A stretch of 64,000 nt of DNA from Erwinia rhapontici (GTDB taxonomy: Bacteria > Pseudomonadota > Gammaproteobacteria > Enterobacterales > Enterobacteriaceae): the NCBI RefSeq assembly GCF_012271765.1, contig NZ_VRKO01000013.1, positions 143,607 to 207,606 on the forward strand, read 5' to 3'. The position numbers and the translations under genes were made by a program. Below, in pieces: positions 16,833 to 29,561 of this stretch (the first letter of the stretch is position 1; each line of letters starts with the position of its first letter). The notes under the pieces were generated by a model. That model searched no databases. It had not been told where the DNA came from and worked only from the letters and a program-made list of their open reading frames with translations.

Positions 16833-17366
16833 TCAGTAGTGCCATTTTCTAACCCACCAGAGTCGTAAACTAATGCCGACTGAGCTGGTCCAGCCGCTGG
16901 TCGTCCCCACCACGTCCCCATTTGCCACGATCAACAATGTTGGCGTTGTCGTCACTCCCCAGCTCGCGGCGAGCTCGCCGTTTCGATCATTGACGACCGG
17001 TAGCGTCAGATGTTGTCCGTTCAGGTAACGCACAAGGTTGATGTCGCCACCTGAGCGATTGGCAATAGTCAGTACACGGGTCCGTTTATCATTCAGACTC
17101 ATCAGTAGTGGGAGGGTGTCATGACAGGTTCCGCACCAGCGGTCCCAGAACCAGACCAGTAACGGGGTTTTCTCACTGAGCTCCGCCAGCGTCAGGTTTT
17201 GACCGTCAATGGTATGCAGCATTTGTCCGGCGATATCAGCGGGAAGATCCGGGGCACGAATACCATCTATCAGACGAATAAATAGAATCAGTGATAGCAG
17301 GGGAAGCAGCAGATAAAAGCTGACCTTCTTAAATTGGTTTATCAGTGTGTTGTGCCAGTTGCGCAT
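16833..17366 (-). CDS. Membrane-anchored thioredoxin-like protein (ScsD-like)
   Basis: 177-residue protein with one N-terminal membrane helix (VSFYLLLPLLSLILFIRLI) and a periplasmic TlpA/thioredoxin-fold domain with active site WCGTC, a cis-proline motif TTTPT and an overall match to ScsD of the Salmonella copper-sensitivity suppressor locus. It probably reduces or isomerises disulfides in the periplasm, but scsB and scsC, its usual electron donor and partner, are not beside it. The ATG at 17366 was chosen because GGAG lies eight bases upstream; the frame extends to 17441 without a site. Confidence 0.75.
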   Translation of the reverse strand: MRNWHNTLINQFKKVSFYLLLPLLSLILFIRLIDGIRAPDLPADIAGQMLHTIDGQNLTLAELSEKTPLLVWFWDRWCGTCHDTLPLLMSLNDKRTRVLTIANRSGGDINLVRYLNGQHLTLPVVNDRNGELAASWGVTTTPTLLIVANGDVVGTTSGWTSSVGISLRLWWVRKWHY

Positions 17367-17449
17367 TGCCCGTCTCCGCCTGCGTACGGCGCTTATCTTA
17401 ACGAGGCCATGACGAATGGCAATCGCCTGGCGTGTAAACATTCGTATAG

Positions 17450-17596
17450 GGAATAATGAATCACGGGTCGAGATGGTGGACTGTCATCTTGCTGCAACTT
17501 CAGTGGGGTAGGGTAAGGCAGCTGAAAAGTGATCTCCTCGTCACTCTGAAAATATGCAATGTTCGTCTTCTCCCGCCCTGTGCGGGATTTTTTTTG
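17450..17596 (+). ncRNA. Candidate small RNA with intrinsic terminator
   Basis: A textbook terminator (CCCGC-CCTGT-GCGGG then eight T residues; 17572-17595) faces rightward in a 255-base gap between two leftward genes, with no rightward gene within 800 bases. Upstream is a small hairpin GTGA-TCTCCTCG-TCAC whose loop exposes CUCCUC, able to pair with ribosome-binding sites. The 5' end is unknown; no clear promoter was found, so the left boundary is a guess. It does not resemble an sRNA I know. Confidence 0.35.
17572..17595 (+). terminator. Intrinsic terminator
   Basis: Five-base-pair GC stem and eight T residues on the + strand; see the candidate small RNA ending here. Confidence 0.7.
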
Positions 17597-17621
17597 CCTG
17601 CGATGCCATGCATGAATAATG

Positions 17622-17867
17622 CTATCCCGTGCCTTCCAAAATCTGTGCCAGCAGGTTGCGATATCCTTCCAGTACGGATTCGTCGACTTCCCGTTCCAGA
17701 CGGTCAATGACATTCGCAATAATGGCTTTATTACTGGGCGTCCTGCCTGACTGCATCAACTCCTGCATGATCGCTTCCAGCAATTCGCTCTCTTTCGGTG
17801 CATGAAATGACGGACTATTAAAATAATCGGTGATGGCGCGTCCGGCGCCGGGTAGTGGCTGACTCAT
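17622..17867 (-). CDS. YcgZ/YmgA family two-component connector protein
   Basis: 81-residue helical protein of the family that includes E. coli YcgZ, YmgA and AriR. The match to YcgZ is best: A-I-T-D-Y-F near the N-terminus, a G-R-T-P-S-N-K-A-I segment and a final R-N-L-L-A-Q-I-L-E. In E. coli these proteins act through the Rcs phosphorelay to alter biofilm matrix production. The ATG at 17867 has GGAGG six bases upstream. It is separated from its relative at 3192 by 14 kb. Confidence 0.75.
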   Translation of the reverse strand: MSQPLPGAGRAITDYFNSPSFHAPKESELLEAIMQELMQSGRTPSNKAIIANVIDRLEREVDESVLEGYRNLLAQILEGTG

Positions 17868-18063
17868 GGCTAACCTCCACAAACGCGCCGTCTGTGGCCA
17901 CATGGCCACTGAAGGGTGAGATAATGACGTCATCGACATTGAACCGGACTGTCAGAACAACAGTCCGCCAGTTGCCTGGAAAATAAACAGATAAGATTAT
18001 TAATTACTCTAGATGGCGCGCGCTGGAACGCCAGTCACAAACAGTTTTTTTTTACTGCTGTTA

Positions 18064-18744
18064 TCACGAAATCGGCAAGCTGTGGTAAGTGCTGATGACT
18101 TCCAGGATGCCATTAATCATAAACTGCACCCCCATGCACACCAGCAAAAAGCCCATCAGACGAGAAATAGCTTCAATACCGCCTTTACCGACAAGACGCA
18201 TGATCGCACCAGAACTGCGCAGACATCCCCAGAGGATAAGGCTGACGGCAGCAAAGACCAGCGGTGGCGCCGCAGTAACCACCCAGGGGGAAAATGTGGT
18301 GCCATTATGAATTGTTGAGGCGCTACTGATAATCATGGCAATGGTACCAGGACCCGCAGTGCTGGGCATCGCCAGCGGGACAAACGCAATATTCACCGCT
18401 TTATGTTCGCTCAACTCATCCTTTTTATGCTCAGCTTCCACCGAGTGCTCGATGTGTTGCTGCGGGAATAACATGCGGAAACCCAGAAATGCCACAATCA
18501 GGCCACCCGCAATACGCAACCCTGGGATGGAAATACCAAAGGTATCCATCACCACATTTCCGGCGTAATAGGCGATGGCCATAATGAGAAAGACATAAAG
18601 TGAGGCCTGCGCGGCCTGACGGTTGCGTTCCTGATAGTTCATGTCGCCTGCCAGTCCCAGGAACAGTGCCACCGTCGTGAGTGGGTTTGCCAAAGGCAGC
18701 AGTACCACCAGGCCAAGGCTAATGGCTTTCATCAGTTCTAACAT
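18064..18744 (-). CDS. marC: MarC family membrane protein
   Basis: 226-residue inner-membrane protein with six hydrophobic segments. It is nearly collinear with E. coli MarC: the [20 protein letters not shown] start, [15 protein letters not shown] and [19 protein letters not shown] are family signatures. Despite its name MarC has no proven role in multidrug resistance, and its transport activity is unknown. The marRAB operon, its divergent neighbour in E. coli, is absent here. The ATG at 18744 has AAGGA eight bases upstream. Confidence 0.9.
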   Translation of the reverse strand: MLELMKAISLGLVVLLPLANPLTTVALFLGLAGDMNYQERNRQAAQASLYVFLIMAIAYYAGNVVMDTFGISIPGLRIAGGLIVAFLGFRMLFPQQHIEHSVEAEHKKDELSEHKAVNIAFVPLAMPSTAGPGTIAMIISSASTIHNGTTFSPWVVTAAPPLVFAAVSLILWGCLRSSGAIMRLVGKGGIEAISRLMGFLLVCMGVQFMINGILEVISTYHSLPIS

Positions 18745-19184
18745 TGCTGGGATCCTTGCATGCAATTAAATAGGGGGGAGTAGACCATGATGCATTATAC
18801 CCGCCGTGATGCGAAGCGTAACTGAATTACAACAGGCAGAATTGACTCTGCGTGGTAAGAAGGCCGGATGGAAATCAGTATGAGAGGTATGAGTTCGGTT
18901 GAGGTAAACAAAAAGTTAAAATTATTTTTTGTTTAAAATCAATTTGTTGTGTTTTTTTATCTCGTTTTTATTATAGCAGCACTTGTACTCAGGCCTGGGT
19001 TATGAGTAAATGCTCCTGTCGGTTTTGATACAGACCCACGTATGCGAGCAATTTTAGTAAAGCAGTCTTCAGTTCAAGCGTTAGCCTAAGCTTCTTCCTG
19101 ACTTCCTTCTGAGTGCCTCATAGTAACCCCTGTTGACAAACCCTGTGCCCACTGTGGCTTACTACAATTTTGAAGGAAAGACCC
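18745..19184. other. Intergenic region, cold-shock gene promoter and leader
   Basis: A 440-base gap. The middle (about 18900-18980) is very AT-rich and holds the likely csp promoter. The 200 bases before the cold-shock gene form a long untranslated leader, as in cspA genes whose leaders refold with temperature. No other gene seen. Confidence 0.55.
18947..18974 (+). promoter_or_regulatory. Possible promoter of the cold-shock gene
   Basis: TTGTGT, a 16-base spacer and TATTAT inside an AT-rich tract that could act as UP element. It would give a leader of about 200 bases. Confidence 0.35.
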
Positions 19185-19391
19185 ATGTCAATGACTGGTT
19201 TAGTAAAATGGTTCAACGCTGAGAAAGGTTTCGGCTTCATTTCCCCAACTGACGGCAGCAAAGATGTATTCGTACATTTCTCTGCAATCCAGAACGGCGG
19301 CTTCAAGACGCTGGAAGAAGGTCAGAAAGTATCTTTCACTATCGAAAATGGCCAGAAAGGCCCAGCAGCTGCTAACGTAACTGCTCTGTAA
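19185..19391 (+). CDS. CspA family cold-shock protein
   Basis: 68-residue single cold-shock domain with RNP1 (KGFGFIS) and RNP2 (VFVHF) RNA-binding motifs and the standard GLVKWFN start. It binds single-stranded RNA and DNA and melts secondary structure as an RNA chaperone. It lies between CspA and CspB/G of E. coli, so no exact symbol is given. The ATG at 19185 follows GAAGGAAAG; the long leader and strong terminator fit a highly expressed monocistronic gene. Confidence 0.93.
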   Translation: MSMTGLVKWFNAEKGFGFISPTDGSKDVFVHFSAIQNGGFKTLEEGQKVSFTIENGQKGPAAANVTAL

Positions 19392-19450
19392 GATAGTGAA
19401 TGTTCGTTAGTATGATACAGCGTTAAACCTGAATCATACGAAACGAAATC

Positions 19451-19478
19451 AAAAAACCCGCCTTATGGCGGGTTTTTT
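19451..19478 (+). terminator. Terminator of the cold-shock gene
   Basis: AAAAAACCCGCC-TTAT-GGCGGGTTTTTT: a perfect stem with flanking A and T runs, able to act on both strands. Confidence 0.92.
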
Positions 19479-19610
19479 GCGTTTGAATACCGGCCGATTT
19501 TTTTTACTCACACTTTTTATCAGACACATACCGAGAATAACCTGACGACTCAGGGGAGTGTTGTTACACTCGAATCTCAGCTCTCCGCGACAGGTTATAC
19601 GCACAGCACG

Positions 19611-23946
<4,336 letters not shown>

Positions 23947-24195
23947 ATGCTGAAACGGAATGAAGTAAAGCAAAAAGAGTAGGGAATGCGATGCTGGTCG
24001 CAACATTTATGGGTAAAGAAAATCTGTAAATAGCCCGCCGTTCGCAGGGTTGTAGCGGGGAAATAGCAGGAAAACGTTAAGCGTCGTTACGCCGGGTAAA
24101 AAGGCCCCGGAACCAGAGAATTCTGCATTGTGAGGGGCATACGCGACGCTTACTATCAGCGCCAGTTGTCATTCACAGTTGTACGAGGGATTCAC

Positions 24196-24357
24196 ATGAT
24201 TCGTGTCATTAAAGCGGTAAGTATCATTGCGCTGGTTGCAGCATTAAGCGGATGCCTGTTCCCACCTCCAGGCGGTGGCTGGGGAGGAGGACATGGCGGC
24301 GGTGGAGGACACGGTGGCGGTGGGCCTCGCGGTGGCTTTATGGAACAGGGGCGCTAA
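24196..24357 (+). CDS. Small glycine-rich lipoprotein
   Basis: 53 residues. A signal peptide with lipobox LSGC (Cys about 19) leads to a short mature part, FPPPGGGWGGGHGGGG and onward, nearly all Gly, His and Pro. The ATG at 24196 has GAGGG six bases upstream. The histidine spacing might bind metal, but this is speculation. Similar tiny Gly-rich lipoproteins occur in enterobacteria without known function. Confidence 0.65.
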   Translation: MIRVIKAVSIIALVAALSGCLFPPPGGGWGGGHGGGGGHGGGGPRGGFMEQGR

Positions 24358-24424
24358 AACCTGACAGTTCGGGGGCCGACAGGTCCCCGAAAGTGAGTGC
24401 CAGCGTTTAAACAGGAAGAGCACC

Positions 24425-24438
24425 AGCGAAACGTTTCG
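24425..24438. promoter_or_regulatory. LacI-family operator-like palindrome upstream of iraP
   Basis: AGCGAAACGTTTCG contains the perfect 12-bp palindrome CGAAACGTTTCG, the core recognised by RbsR and close to other LacI-family sites (Cra, PurR). It lies about 125 bases before the iraP start. The regulator is unknown. Confidence 0.4.
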
Positions 24439-24560
24439 AAAAAAACATTGCTTTAATTGCTCTGTTTTGGGGCATAAGTCACGAAAATATAAAGCGAATA
24501 TCAGTTTTCTTTTTTTGATGTGGATGATAACGTCTTGCTTTAACTCGCTGAGACAGTCGC

Positions 24561-24824
24561 ATGAAAAACCTCATTGCTGAATTACTGGTAAGGCTGGCGG
24601 AAAAAGAAGAAGAGTCGAAAGAACTGGTGGCTCAGGTCGAAGCGCTGGAAATCGTCGTGACGGCACTGCTGCGTAAGCTGGATGGCGAACAGCTTCAGCA
24701 AATTAATACCCATATTTCTGAAGCGATGCAGACGGCATCAACCGCAATGGCTCCAGATTATAAGAAAGACGCTTCTTTGTTGGAAAGTTATATTCATCGC
24801 CTGTTACACCATCCCCGACAGTAG
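24561..24824 (+). CDS. iraP: Anti-adaptor protein IraP
   Basis: 87-residue protein, almost collinear with E. coli IraP (86): MKNLIAELL start, K-E-E-E-S-K-E-L then AQVEALEIVVTALLR, and the C-terminal LLHHPRQ. IraP binds RssB and stabilises RpoS during phosphate starvation in E. coli. It keeps its E. coli neighbour psiF downstream, but phoA, normally between them, is missing. A diverged second copy is at 295. Confidence 0.92.
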   Translation: MKNLIAELLVRLAEKEEESKELVAQVEALEIVVTALLRKLDGEQLQQINTHISEAMQTASTAMAPDYKKDASLLESYIHRLLHHPRQ

Positions 24825-24976
24825 TTCCACGATTCAATTAAACGCACATCGAACTCACATGTATGTGGTGATGGGCGCTTTCATATCACTTTTTGAAAAT
24901 ATTCCTGTTTACCCACTCGCTGAAAACAAAAGCCGTGCCACACTGATCATTGTGCTTATAACAATAATGGGATGGT

Positions 24977-25288
24977 ATGCGAATGAAAGTTCAGTTACTG
25001 ATAGCGGCTGCCCTGTTCTCACTGACGGCTGCCGGTTATGCTGGCGCCGCAGAGAAAACCGCACAGCAGCAAAAAATGACCGTCTGTAATCAGCAGGCAG
25101 GAGATAAGGCCCTGAAAGGGGATGAGCGCAAAACCTTTATGAGCAACTGTCTGAAGAAAGACAGCAAGATGGATGGCATGACGCCGCAGCAAATGAAGAT
25201 GAAAACCTGTAATGCCGGGGCAGGTGAAAAAAACCTGAAAGGCGACGAGCGCAAAACCTTTATGAGCAATTGCCTGAAAAAAAGCTAA
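24977..25288 (+). CDS. psiF: Phosphate-starvation-inducible protein PsiF
   Basis: 103-residue periplasmic protein with a signal peptide ending AGAA-type and two PsiF repeats of about 35 residues. Each has Q-Q-x-K-M, a Cys, L-K-G-D-E-R-K-T-F-M-S and N-C-L-K-K; the two cysteines per repeat probably form a disulfide. The function is unknown, but in E. coli it is co-transcribed with phoA under PhoB. Here phoA is absent and only 150 bases separate it from iraP, with no clear full Pho box. An in-frame ATG at 24983 is an alternative start. Confidence 0.9.
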   Translation: MRMKVQLLIAAALFSLTAAGYAGAAEKTAQQQKMTVCNQQAGDKALKGDERKTFMSNCLKKDSKMDGMTPQQMKMKTCNAGAGEKNLKGDERKTFMSNCLKKS

Positions 25289-25353
25289 TACATCGTGGGC
25301 TACCGTCCCGTGGATGGGCCGCCTGAGCCTTTTTTATCGCCTCAGGTTATCAG

Positions 25354-25390
25354 TGGCACTGATTGTTAATGTCAGTGCCATTTTCTTTTC
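25354..25390 (+). terminator. Terminator of psiF
   Basis: TGGCACTGA / TCAGTGCCA, nine-base loop, followed by TTTTCTTTTC. Confidence 0.8.
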
Positions 25391-25475
25391 CTAAACTCTA
25401 TTTCCTCTCCAACGCCTCAGCGGTCTGCCGGGCCTTTGTTGTGCGTTATTCGCTAACAACTACAGGATGTGTTGT

Positions 25476-26387
25476 ATGGTGGCTTTCATCATTATCGGTA
25501 TTTTTATTATTAGCGTGATCTATGCCCACTCGCGTGGCCGGATAAAGCTGAAGTTCTCACGACAGTTATTCGACCACTCAACCTTTATGGCACCCATCAA
25601 TATGTTTATGACCGGGCTGTGCCTGCTGCCGCGTAAGCAGCCTTATTTTGATCATGACGTTTTTCCCGAATTAAAAAAGCTGACCGATAACTGGCAGGTT
25701 ATTCGGGAGGAGGCGGTGCGTTTACAGGATCATATTAAAGCCGCGCAGTCGCCTAATGACGCCGGATTCAATACCTTCTTTAAGTGCGGCTGGAAACGCT
25801 TCTATCTTAAATGGTACGGCGATGCGCATCCTTCGGCGCAACAACTTTGCCCGCTAACGAGTGCATTACTGAGTGAGATCCCCGGTGTTAAAGCGGCCAT
25901 GTTTGCCGAACTTCCCGCGGGGAGCCATTTGGGTAAACACCGCGATCCTTACGCTGGATCGGTGCGCTATCACCTTGGGCTGATAACGCCAAATGATAAC
26001 CGCTGTTTTATTGAGGTGGATGGAATACGGCACAGCTGGCGTGATGGCGAAGCGGTGTTCTTCGATGAAACCTACGTGCACTGGGCGCAAAATGCGAGTG
26101 AGGAGACACGCATTATTCTGTTCTGTGACGTGGAACGCCCGATGAAATGGCCCTGGGCGCAGGCAGTGAATCGTTGGGTTGGGGCAAAAATTATGTCGGC
26201 GGCCAGTTCACCGAATGATGATGGGGATCGTGTTGGCGGCATCAACCGTATCTTTAAATACGTTAACCGTGCCCGGGATGCAGGGCAGAACCTGAAAAAA
26301 CGCAATCGCACACTGTATTACGCGGTGAAGCGCATGCTGATTGTGGTGATTTTTCTGCTGATTATTTTGCCTGGCGTGATGAGTTAA
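25476..26387 (+). CDS. lpxO: Lipid A hydroxylase LpxO
   Basis: 303-residue Fe(II)/2-oxoglutarate dioxygenase of the aspartyl/asparaginyl hydroxylase family. An N-terminal membrane helix is followed by the catalytic domain with iron ligands in GKHRDPYAGSVRYHLGL (His-x-Asp) and a distal histidine in FDETYVHWAQN, and a second helix ends the protein. LpxO adds a 2-hydroxyl to the secondary acyl chain of lipid A. The ATG at 25476 has AGGA eight bases upstream; one nine bases earlier has no spacing. It occupies the position of the diguanylate cyclase dgcC in E. coli. Confidence 0.88.
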   Translation: MVAFIIIGIFIISVIYAHSRGRIKLKFSRQLFDHSTFMAPINMFMTGLCLLPRKQPYFDHDVFPELKKLTDNWQVIREEAVRLQDHIKAAQSPNDAGFNTFFKCGWKRFYLKWYGDAHPSAQQLCPLTSALLSEIPGVKAAMFAELPAGSHLGKHRDPYAGSVRYHLGLITPNDNRCFIEVDGIRHSWRDGEAVFFDETYVHWAQNASEETRIILFCDVERPMKWPWAQAVNRWVGAKIMSAASSPNDDGDRVGGINRIFKYVNRARDAGQNLKKRNRTLYYAVKRMLIVVIFLLIILPGVMS

Positions 26388-26397
26388 GAAAGGGAAC

Positions 26398-26420
26398 GGT
26401 GCCGCCGCAGGTACGGCACC
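26398..26420. terminator. Hairpin between lpxO and proC
   Basis: GGTGCCG / CGGCACC with a nine-base loop between convergent genes. Confidence 0.6.
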
Positions 26421-26427
26421 AGGTCAA

Positions 26428-27237
26428 TTACTGTTTGCTCATCTGCTCAGATTTCGCCATACATTGTTGCATCGCTTCAATCACTGCAGAACGGAAACCT
26501 TTCTGTTCCAGCACTTTTACGGCTTCGATGGTCGTACCGCCCGGAGAGCACACCATATCCTTCAGCTCGCCAGGGTGTTTACCGGTTTCAAGCACCATCT
26601 GCGCCGCACCTTTTACCGCCTGCGCGGCAAATTGATAGGCCTGCGCACGCGGCATTCCCCCCAGCACGGCGGCATCCGCCATCGCTTCAATAAACATAAA
26701 CACGTAGGCTGGCGCTGAGCCACTGACGCCGACCACTGCATGAATCAGATATTCCGGCACCAGCGCGGCTTTACCGAAGCCGTTGAATATTTGCACCACT
26801 TCATCGGCTTCTTCGGCGGTGACCAGCACGTTGGGTGTTACCGAGGTCATGCCTTCGTTGACCAGCGCCGGGGTATTTGGCATCACACGTATAATTTTAC
26901 GATCATGCCCCAGCACCGTGGCCAGCGAGTCCAAAGTGACACCTGCAGCGATGGAGACGATCACCGTCTCTTTGTGCAGGCTGCCAGCGATATCCTTCAA
27001 TACAGACAGGATCACATTGGGTTTCACCGCGCCAAACAGGATATCGGACTGGCGGGCGACCTCTTCGGCACTCTCTGCCGGGGTGATGCCGTACTGCTGT
27101 TGCATCGCCTGGTTGGTGGCGGATTTACGGTCGAAAACCAGAATATTTTCAGGTTTGACCTGACCCGCAGCGACCAGGCCCGCAATGATGGCTTTAGACA
27201 TATTACCGCAGCCAATAAAGCCTACTTTCTTATCCAT
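26428..27237 (-). CDS. proC: Pyrroline-5-carboxylate reductase
   Basis: 269 residues, exactly the E. coli ProC length. It has an N-terminal Rossmann fold (GFIGCGNMSKAIIAGL), the FGAVKPN segment, the SIAAGVTLDSL and RVMPNTPALVNEG blocks, and the C-terminal signature C-S-P-G-G-T-T-I-E-A. It catalyses the last step of proline synthesis, NAD(P)H reduction of pyrroline-5-carboxylate, as a cytosolic oligomer. It is divergent from yaiI, as in E. coli. Confidence 0.95.
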   Translation of the reverse strand: MDKKVGFIGCGNMSKAIIAGLVAAGQVKPENILVFDRKSATNQAMQQQYGITPAESAEEVARQSDILFGAVKPNVILSVLKDIAGSLHKETVIVSIAAGVTLDSLATVLGHDRKIIRVMPNTPALVNEGMTSVTPNVLVTAEEADEVVQIFNGFGKAALVPEYLIHAVVGVSGSAPAYVFMFIEAMADAAVLGGMPRAQAYQFAAQAVKGAAQMVLETGKHPGELKDMVCSPGGTTIEAVKVLEQKGFRSAVIEAMQQCMAKSEQMSKQ

Positions 27238-27410
27238 GACGATCTCCCTGGTTATTCAGTCTGTCAGAATCTGGCTGATGCCATTCCTACACCTTAACTC
27301 AGCTTCAGTCTGGCTTAAACCTCAAAGGATGCCTGAATTTTTGGTTGCCATTGTGGGAAACAATGTTGAAGATCGTGATTATTCTCGACTCTCAGTAAAA
27401 GGAGAAGGCG

Positions 27411-27860
27411 ATGCCAATCTGGGTGGATGCCGATGCGTGCCCGAAAGTGATTAAAGAAGTGCTGTACCGTGCAGCAGAGCGCGAGCAGATGATGGTAACG
27501 CTGGTCGCTAATCAGTCACTGAGCGTGCCGCCGTCGCGTTTTCTGCGGACTCTACGCGTTCCGGCAGGGTTTGACGTGGCAGATAACGAAATTGTGCAGC
27601 GTGCGGAAGCAGGCGATCTGGTGATCACGGCGGATATCCCGCTGGCAGCGGAAGTCATGGAGAAAGGCGCGATAGCGCTGAATCCACGCGGTGAACGCTA
27701 CAGCGAAGCGACTATTCGTGAGCGTCTGACGATGCGTGACTTTATGGATACGATGCGCGCCAGTGGCGTGCAGACGGGGGGACCGCCCACGCTTAACCAG
27801 CGTGACCGCCAGCAGTTTGCCAATGAACTGGACAAATGGTTACAACAACAGCGTAAATGA
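27411..27860 (+). CDS. yaiI: UPF0178 family protein YaiI
   Basis: 149-residue protein of the YaiI/YqxD family with a PIN-like fold: [16 protein letters not shown] start, [38 protein letters not shown] and a [10 protein letters not shown] tail. The conserved acidic residues suggest a metal-dependent nuclease, but no activity has been shown that I know of. Confidence 0.93.
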   Translation: MPIWVDADACPKVIKEVLYRAAEREQMMVTLVANQSLSVPPSRFLRTLRVPAGFDVADNEIVQRAEAGDLVITADIPLAAEVMEKGAIALNPRGERYSEATIRERLTMRDFMDTMRASGVQTGGPPTLNQRDRQQFANELDKWLQQQRK

Positions 27861-27866
27861 TCGATA

Positions 27867-27891
27867 GCCTCTCCCGCATTGCAGGAGAGGC
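27867..27891. terminator. Hairpin between yaiI and the DUF2076 gene
   Basis: GCCTCTCC / GGAGAGGC with a nine-base loop between convergent genes. Confidence 0.7.
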
Positions 27892-27902
27892 ATAATCAGT
27901 CG

Positions 27903-28589
27903 TCAGACAAAACTGTCATCATCAAAATCGTTGTCATCAAAACTGTCATTACTGAAATCGTCATTGGCATAATCCTGTTGCAGACCGTTGTCCTGCCCCA
28001 GGAACGACGAATTGTCGCTGCCGTTATTAAACGTGTCGAGGTTATTGCTGAGATCAGGGTCTGGTAGCGCCGGTTCGTTAATAATATTGACGATCTCTTC
28101 CGGCTGTTGGTGATGGAACATACTGGTCAGCATCTCGGCCATGACGACCCCCCCGGCCACGCCAACCGCGGTCTGTAATGCACCGCCGAGGAAACCCCGA
28201 CCCGCAGCAGGCGCTGCGGCATAAGCGGGTTGCTGTGGCTGGGCTGGCGTATTATTCCAGGGCTGTGTGGGCGCGGGGGGCTGCTGTAGGGGTTGCGCAC
28301 GGTTCCCCCCGCCAAACAGACCGGAGAGAAAACCTCCGCTGCTCTGCTGCGGTTGTTGCCGGGCCTGCGTCAGCTCGCTTTCCAGCTGAGTAACGCGTGC
28401 GTTTAGCTGTTTCATCGCCGCCTCCTGAATCAGAAGGGCTTGCGCCATGTAGTAGGGCGCTCCGGGTTGCTGCTGCACCTGCTGTTGGATCAGTTTCTCT
28501 GCCGCACTGTCACGGGGGCCGGACTGTGACTCCGCCTGTTTCAATCGGGTAAACAGGCTGTCAATTAACTGCTGTTCTTCGTTCTGCAT
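27903..28589 (-). CDS. DUF2076 family protein
   Basis: 228-residue cytosolic protein. The N-terminal 75 residues (MQNEEQQLIDSLF ... AAMKQLNARVTQLESEL) form the helical part with a short coiled coil. A Gln/Pro-rich linker containing S-G-G-F-L-S-G-L-F-G follows, then a Gly/Ala stretch (GRGFLGGALQTAVGVAGGVVMAE) and an acidic tail with repeated D-D-x-F / S-F-D-D units. This layout is typical of DUF2076 proteins, which have no assigned function. The ATG at 28589 was chosen from the family start and the AGGATT upstream; the frame is open to 28652. Confidence 0.8.
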   Translation of the reverse strand: MQNEEQQLIDSLFTRLKQAESQSGPRDSAAEKLIQQQVQQQPGAPYYMAQALLIQEAAMKQLNARVTQLESELTQARQQPQQSSGGFLSGLFGGGNRAQPLQQPPAPTQPWNNTPAQPQQPAYAAAPAAGRGFLGGALQTAVGVAGGVVMAEMLTSMFHHQQPEEIVNIINEPALPDPDLSNNLDTFNNGSDNSSFLGQDNGLQQDYANDDFSNDSFDDNDFDDDSFV

Positions 28590-28699
28590 AAGGATTCTCC
28601 GGAAACGGGCGACAGCGTTTATAGTGGCAAGACCGCAGGGAAAGTAAATCATGCTGGCGTAAGGAAATGTTGCGGCAAGAAAGGCGTGTGTTCACTATG

Positions 28700-28717
28700 T
28701 GTAAATAAATTATTACA
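28700..28717. promoter_or_regulatory. TyrR box 1 of aroL
   Basis: TGTAAA-TAAATT-ATTACA, an almost perfect TGTAAA-N6-TTTACA TyrR box, 180 bases before the aroL start. Confidence 0.75.
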
Positions 28718-28769
28718 CCAATAATTGATTATTAAACAAAAGCTTAATGGGTTGGTGTGCATGCACTGC

Positions 28770-28787
28770 TGTAAATAAAACGTTACT
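28770..28787. promoter_or_regulatory. TyrR box 2 of aroL (weak)
   Basis: TGTAAA-TAAAAC-GTTACT, one good and one degenerate half; spaced 70 bp (about seven helical turns) from box 1, which suits cooperative TyrR binding. Confidence 0.6.
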
Positions 28788-28895
28788 GCTGGCCCGCCGG
28801 GAAAATGTCGGGTATTATGCGCTGCAACGTTATTCATTGGTTGGCCTGCTGCGCCTAATTATCGGCGTCGGCGTTTGCTAAAGGAAGTGCCTGTT

Positions 28896-29420
28896 ATGTC
28901 ATTACCCATCTATCTGGTCGGCGCACGTGGCTGCGGAAAAACAACCGTTGGACATGCACTGGCGCTGGCATTAGGGTACGCCTTCTTTGACACCGACCAC
29001 GCATTGCAGCAGTCCAGTGGGCAAACCGTTGCGGATATTGTGACTCGTGAAGGATGGCCGGGCTTCCGCCTGCGTGAAACCGCATCGCTGAAAACCGTCA
29101 CTGCACCCTCAACGGTGATCGCCACGGGTGGCGGCATGGTCTTATCCGAAGAAAATCGTCAGTTTATGCGTGAACATGGCCAGGTCATCTATCTGAATGC
29201 CGATGCCGCTGTTCTGGCAGATCGTCTTGAAGCCTATCCTGAAGCCGAACAGCGTCCGACACTGACCGGGCGGCCGATTGCGGAAGAGATGGTTGAAGTG
29301 CTGGCGGCGCGTGATGCGTTATATCGCCAGACTGCGCACCATATTATTAACGCTATGCAGTCCCCTGACGGCGTCGTCAGCCAGATCCTCAGCGTGCTTT
29401 CTCTCGCCCGCGCCAGCTAA
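28896..29420 (+). CDS. aroL: Shikimate kinase II
   Basis: 174 residues, same as E. coli AroL. Walker [10 protein letters not shown], the shikimate-binding DTDHALQ and FRLRE segments, GGGMVLS, and the lid region around R-P-T-L-T-G. It phosphorylates shikimate at the 3-hydroxyl in the aromatic amino-acid pathway, in the cytosol. Start ATG at 28896 has AAAGGAAG nine bases upstream. Two TyrR boxes upstream indicate the tyrosine-dependent repression known for AroL. Confidence 0.95.
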   Translation: MSLPIYLVGARGCGKTTVGHALALALGYAFFDTDHALQQSSGQTVADIVTREGWPGFRLRETASLKTVTAPSTVIATGGGMVLSEENRQFMREHGQVIYLNADAAVLADRLEAYPEAEQRPTLTGRPIAEEMVEVLAARDALYRQTAHHIINAMQSPDGVVSQILSVLSLARAS

Positions 29421-29561
29421 ATTCTCTGTTGGTGCAGCGTTGCCTGCACCCCTCTTGCCTGCTTTCTCCCTTGTCCCGCAGATAAACCGTTTCGATTGTC
29501 TATACTCAGGTAAGGTCATCATACTGGCCGCGCACGTTTACTGACATCAAAAGGGGGCACT

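Noticed and set aside
17393-17719. Minus-strand frame spanning the gap between the YcgZ-like and ScsD-like genes
   Set aside because: It overlaps the start of the YcgZ-like gene in another frame and contains the terminator-like hairpin; composition is not protein-like.
24840-24976. Pho box upstream of psiF
   Set aside because: Only a partial match (CTTTCATATCACTTT); not good enough to claim.
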